The position numbers and the translations under genes are program-made. A DNA stretch of 5,631 nt, from NCBI GenBank assembly GCA_020724185.1, contig DYHL01000172.1, forward strand, positions 1 through 5,631. Direction: 5' to 3'. This document shows positions 4,875-5,631 of this stretch, piece by piece. Numbering within the stretch: the first letter of the stretch is position 1; each line of letters opens with the position of its first letter. The stretch comes from Candidatus Nitrosymbiomonas sp. (GTDB taxonomy: Bacteria > Sysuimicrobiota > Sysuimicrobiia > Sysuimicrobiales > Humicultoraceae). Under the pieces are notes generated by a model. It was not told the DNA's origin. It saw nothing but the letters and a program-made list of their open reading frames with translations, and made no database searches.

Positions 4875-5631
4875 CGTGCTGCCCCCAACCCGCAATGTCC
4901 GCCCGGGCCACGATGGTTGTGCCGCGACCCGGCGATGAGCGCACGGCGACCTCGCCGCCAATCAGGGCCATGCGCTCGCGCATACCGGCCAGGCCCAGGC
5001 CTCTGCCTGCGGGCGGGAGCTTCCGCGCGTCGAAGCCCACGCCGTCGTCCTCGACCTCCAGCACGACCTCCGACCCACTCCGACGCAGGCGCACCAAGGC
5101 CTGCGGGGCGTGCGCGTGGCGTCGCACGTTCGTCAGTGCCTCCTGCGCAACGCGATAGAACACCAGCTCCACATCTGCGGGCAGCCGGTGGTCCAGGCTG
5201 TCGGCCGCCAGGGCCACCCGCGTGCCGCCCGCGGCGTTCAGGGCGTCCGCGTATGCGTGGAGGGCATCCACCAGGCCCAGATCGTCGAGGACTGAGGGGC
5301 GCAACTCCAGCGCAATGCGGCGCACGTCTTCGAGGGCGCGCATGGTCAGCTCGCGCAGCTCGCGCACGCGCTGCCGTGCCGTCTCGGGCGTCTCCGACTG
5401 CTCCAGCAGGCGCAGGCGGACCAGAAGCGAGGTTATTGATTGCGCGGCCTCGTCGTGCAGTTCGCGGGCGATCCTGCGGCGCTCCTCTTCCTGCGCGCGC
5501 AGGATCTGTCCGGGCAGCAAACGCAGCCGCTCCGCGTGCTCCTCCAGAGTCGCCAGCATGCGGTTGAAAGTATCCACTAGGCCGAAGTTCCCGACGATGC
5601 AACGCCGGAAAGGGGCACAGATACTGGGCTG
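4864..5631 (-). CDS. Sensor histidine kinase, NarX/DesK (HisKA_3) type, N-terminal part outside window
   Basis: The frame is open to the right edge, so only the C-terminal part is seen. Numbering is from GTG 5577. GLVDTFNRMLATLEE just around it resembles the end of a HAMP linker, implying a membrane sensor region beyond the window. Then come a coiled segment, the phospho-acceptor His41 in RRIARELHDE (34-43), the LRPSVLDDLGL motif (92-102), the N-box AQEALTNVRRHAHA (144-157), the D-box EDDGVGF (176-182), and the glycine-rich GRGLGLAGMRERM (191-203) with PGRGTTI (216-222) of the ATPase domain. It autophosphorylates on His and passes phosphate to the regulator encoded next. A start at GTG 5577 would leave a soluble kinase with no sensor and has no clear ribosome site, so I treat the gene as partial. 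The signal sensed cannot be read from this part. Confidence 0.92.
   Translation of the reverse strand, partial: QPSICAPFRRCIVGNFGLVDTFNRMLATLEEHAERLRLLPGQILRAQEEERRRIARELHDEAAQSITSLLVRLRLLEQSETPETARQRVRELRELTMRALEDVRRIALELRPSVLDDLGLVDALHAYADALNAAGGTRVALAADSLDHRLPADVELVFYRVAQEALTNVRRHAHAPQALVRLRRSGSEVVLEVEDDGVGFDARKLPPAGRGLGLAGMRERMALIGGEVAVRSSPGRGTTIVARADIAGWGQHGGG

Noticed and set aside
4332..5567. A 411-codon open frame on the plus strand opposite the kinase and regulator
   Set aside because: It is the complement of clear two-component genes, and its product is dominated by Arg, Pro and Ala with no domain.
1..5631. CRISPR arrays, tRNA or rRNA genes, insertion sequences
   Set aside because: No repeat-spacer pattern, cloverleaf, rRNA-like segment, transposase motif or terminal inverted repeat was seen.

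Overview
This is a GC-rich bacterial window (about two thirds G+C by eye) in which every supported gene lies on the minus strand, so it reads right to left. Start codons are often GTG or TTG, Shine-Dalgarno sites are strong, and several genes overlap or nearly touch. Exported multiheme c-type cytochromes and molybdenum-cofactor (Moco) genes suggest a respiratory, probably anaerobic or facultative, free-living bacterium. I cannot name the phylum from the sequence.

Layout in transcription order. (1) 5631-4864: the C-terminal half of a NarX/DesK-type sensor histidine kinase, cut by the window edge. (2) 4874-4212: a NarL/FixJ-type response regulator, overlapping the kinase by 11 nt. (3) 4211-4078: a 134-nt gap. 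(4) 4077-3658: a small cytoplasmic protein that looks like a degenerate stand-alone receiver domain, overlapping the next gene by one base. (5) 3658-2360: an exported multiheme cytochrome c with 11 CXXCH motifs. It is split by a single in-frame TGA at 3463-3461 into a 65-codon part (signal segment and one heme site) and a 363-codon part (ten heme sites). (6) 2341-1901: an exported single-domain rhodanese with an intact active-site cysteine, 18 nt after the cytochrome. (7) 1900-1739: a 162-nt gap with a strong perfect hairpin. (8) 1738 to beyond position 1: a MoeA-MobB fusion protein for Moco maturation, missing only its extreme C-terminus.

How the parts may fit (inference): the kinase and regulator sense an exogenous or redox signal and control an extracytoplasmic electron-transfer module, made of the multiheme cytochrome, the rhodanese and possibly the receiver-like protein. 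The adjacent Moco gene suggests that a molybdoenzyme is part of the same physiology, but none is present here. The most notable feature is the in-frame TGA. Both flanking parts are in the same reading frame and carry undamaged heme motifs, and the downstream part has no export signal of its own. The options are a recent nonsense mutation, a sequence error, or translational recoding.
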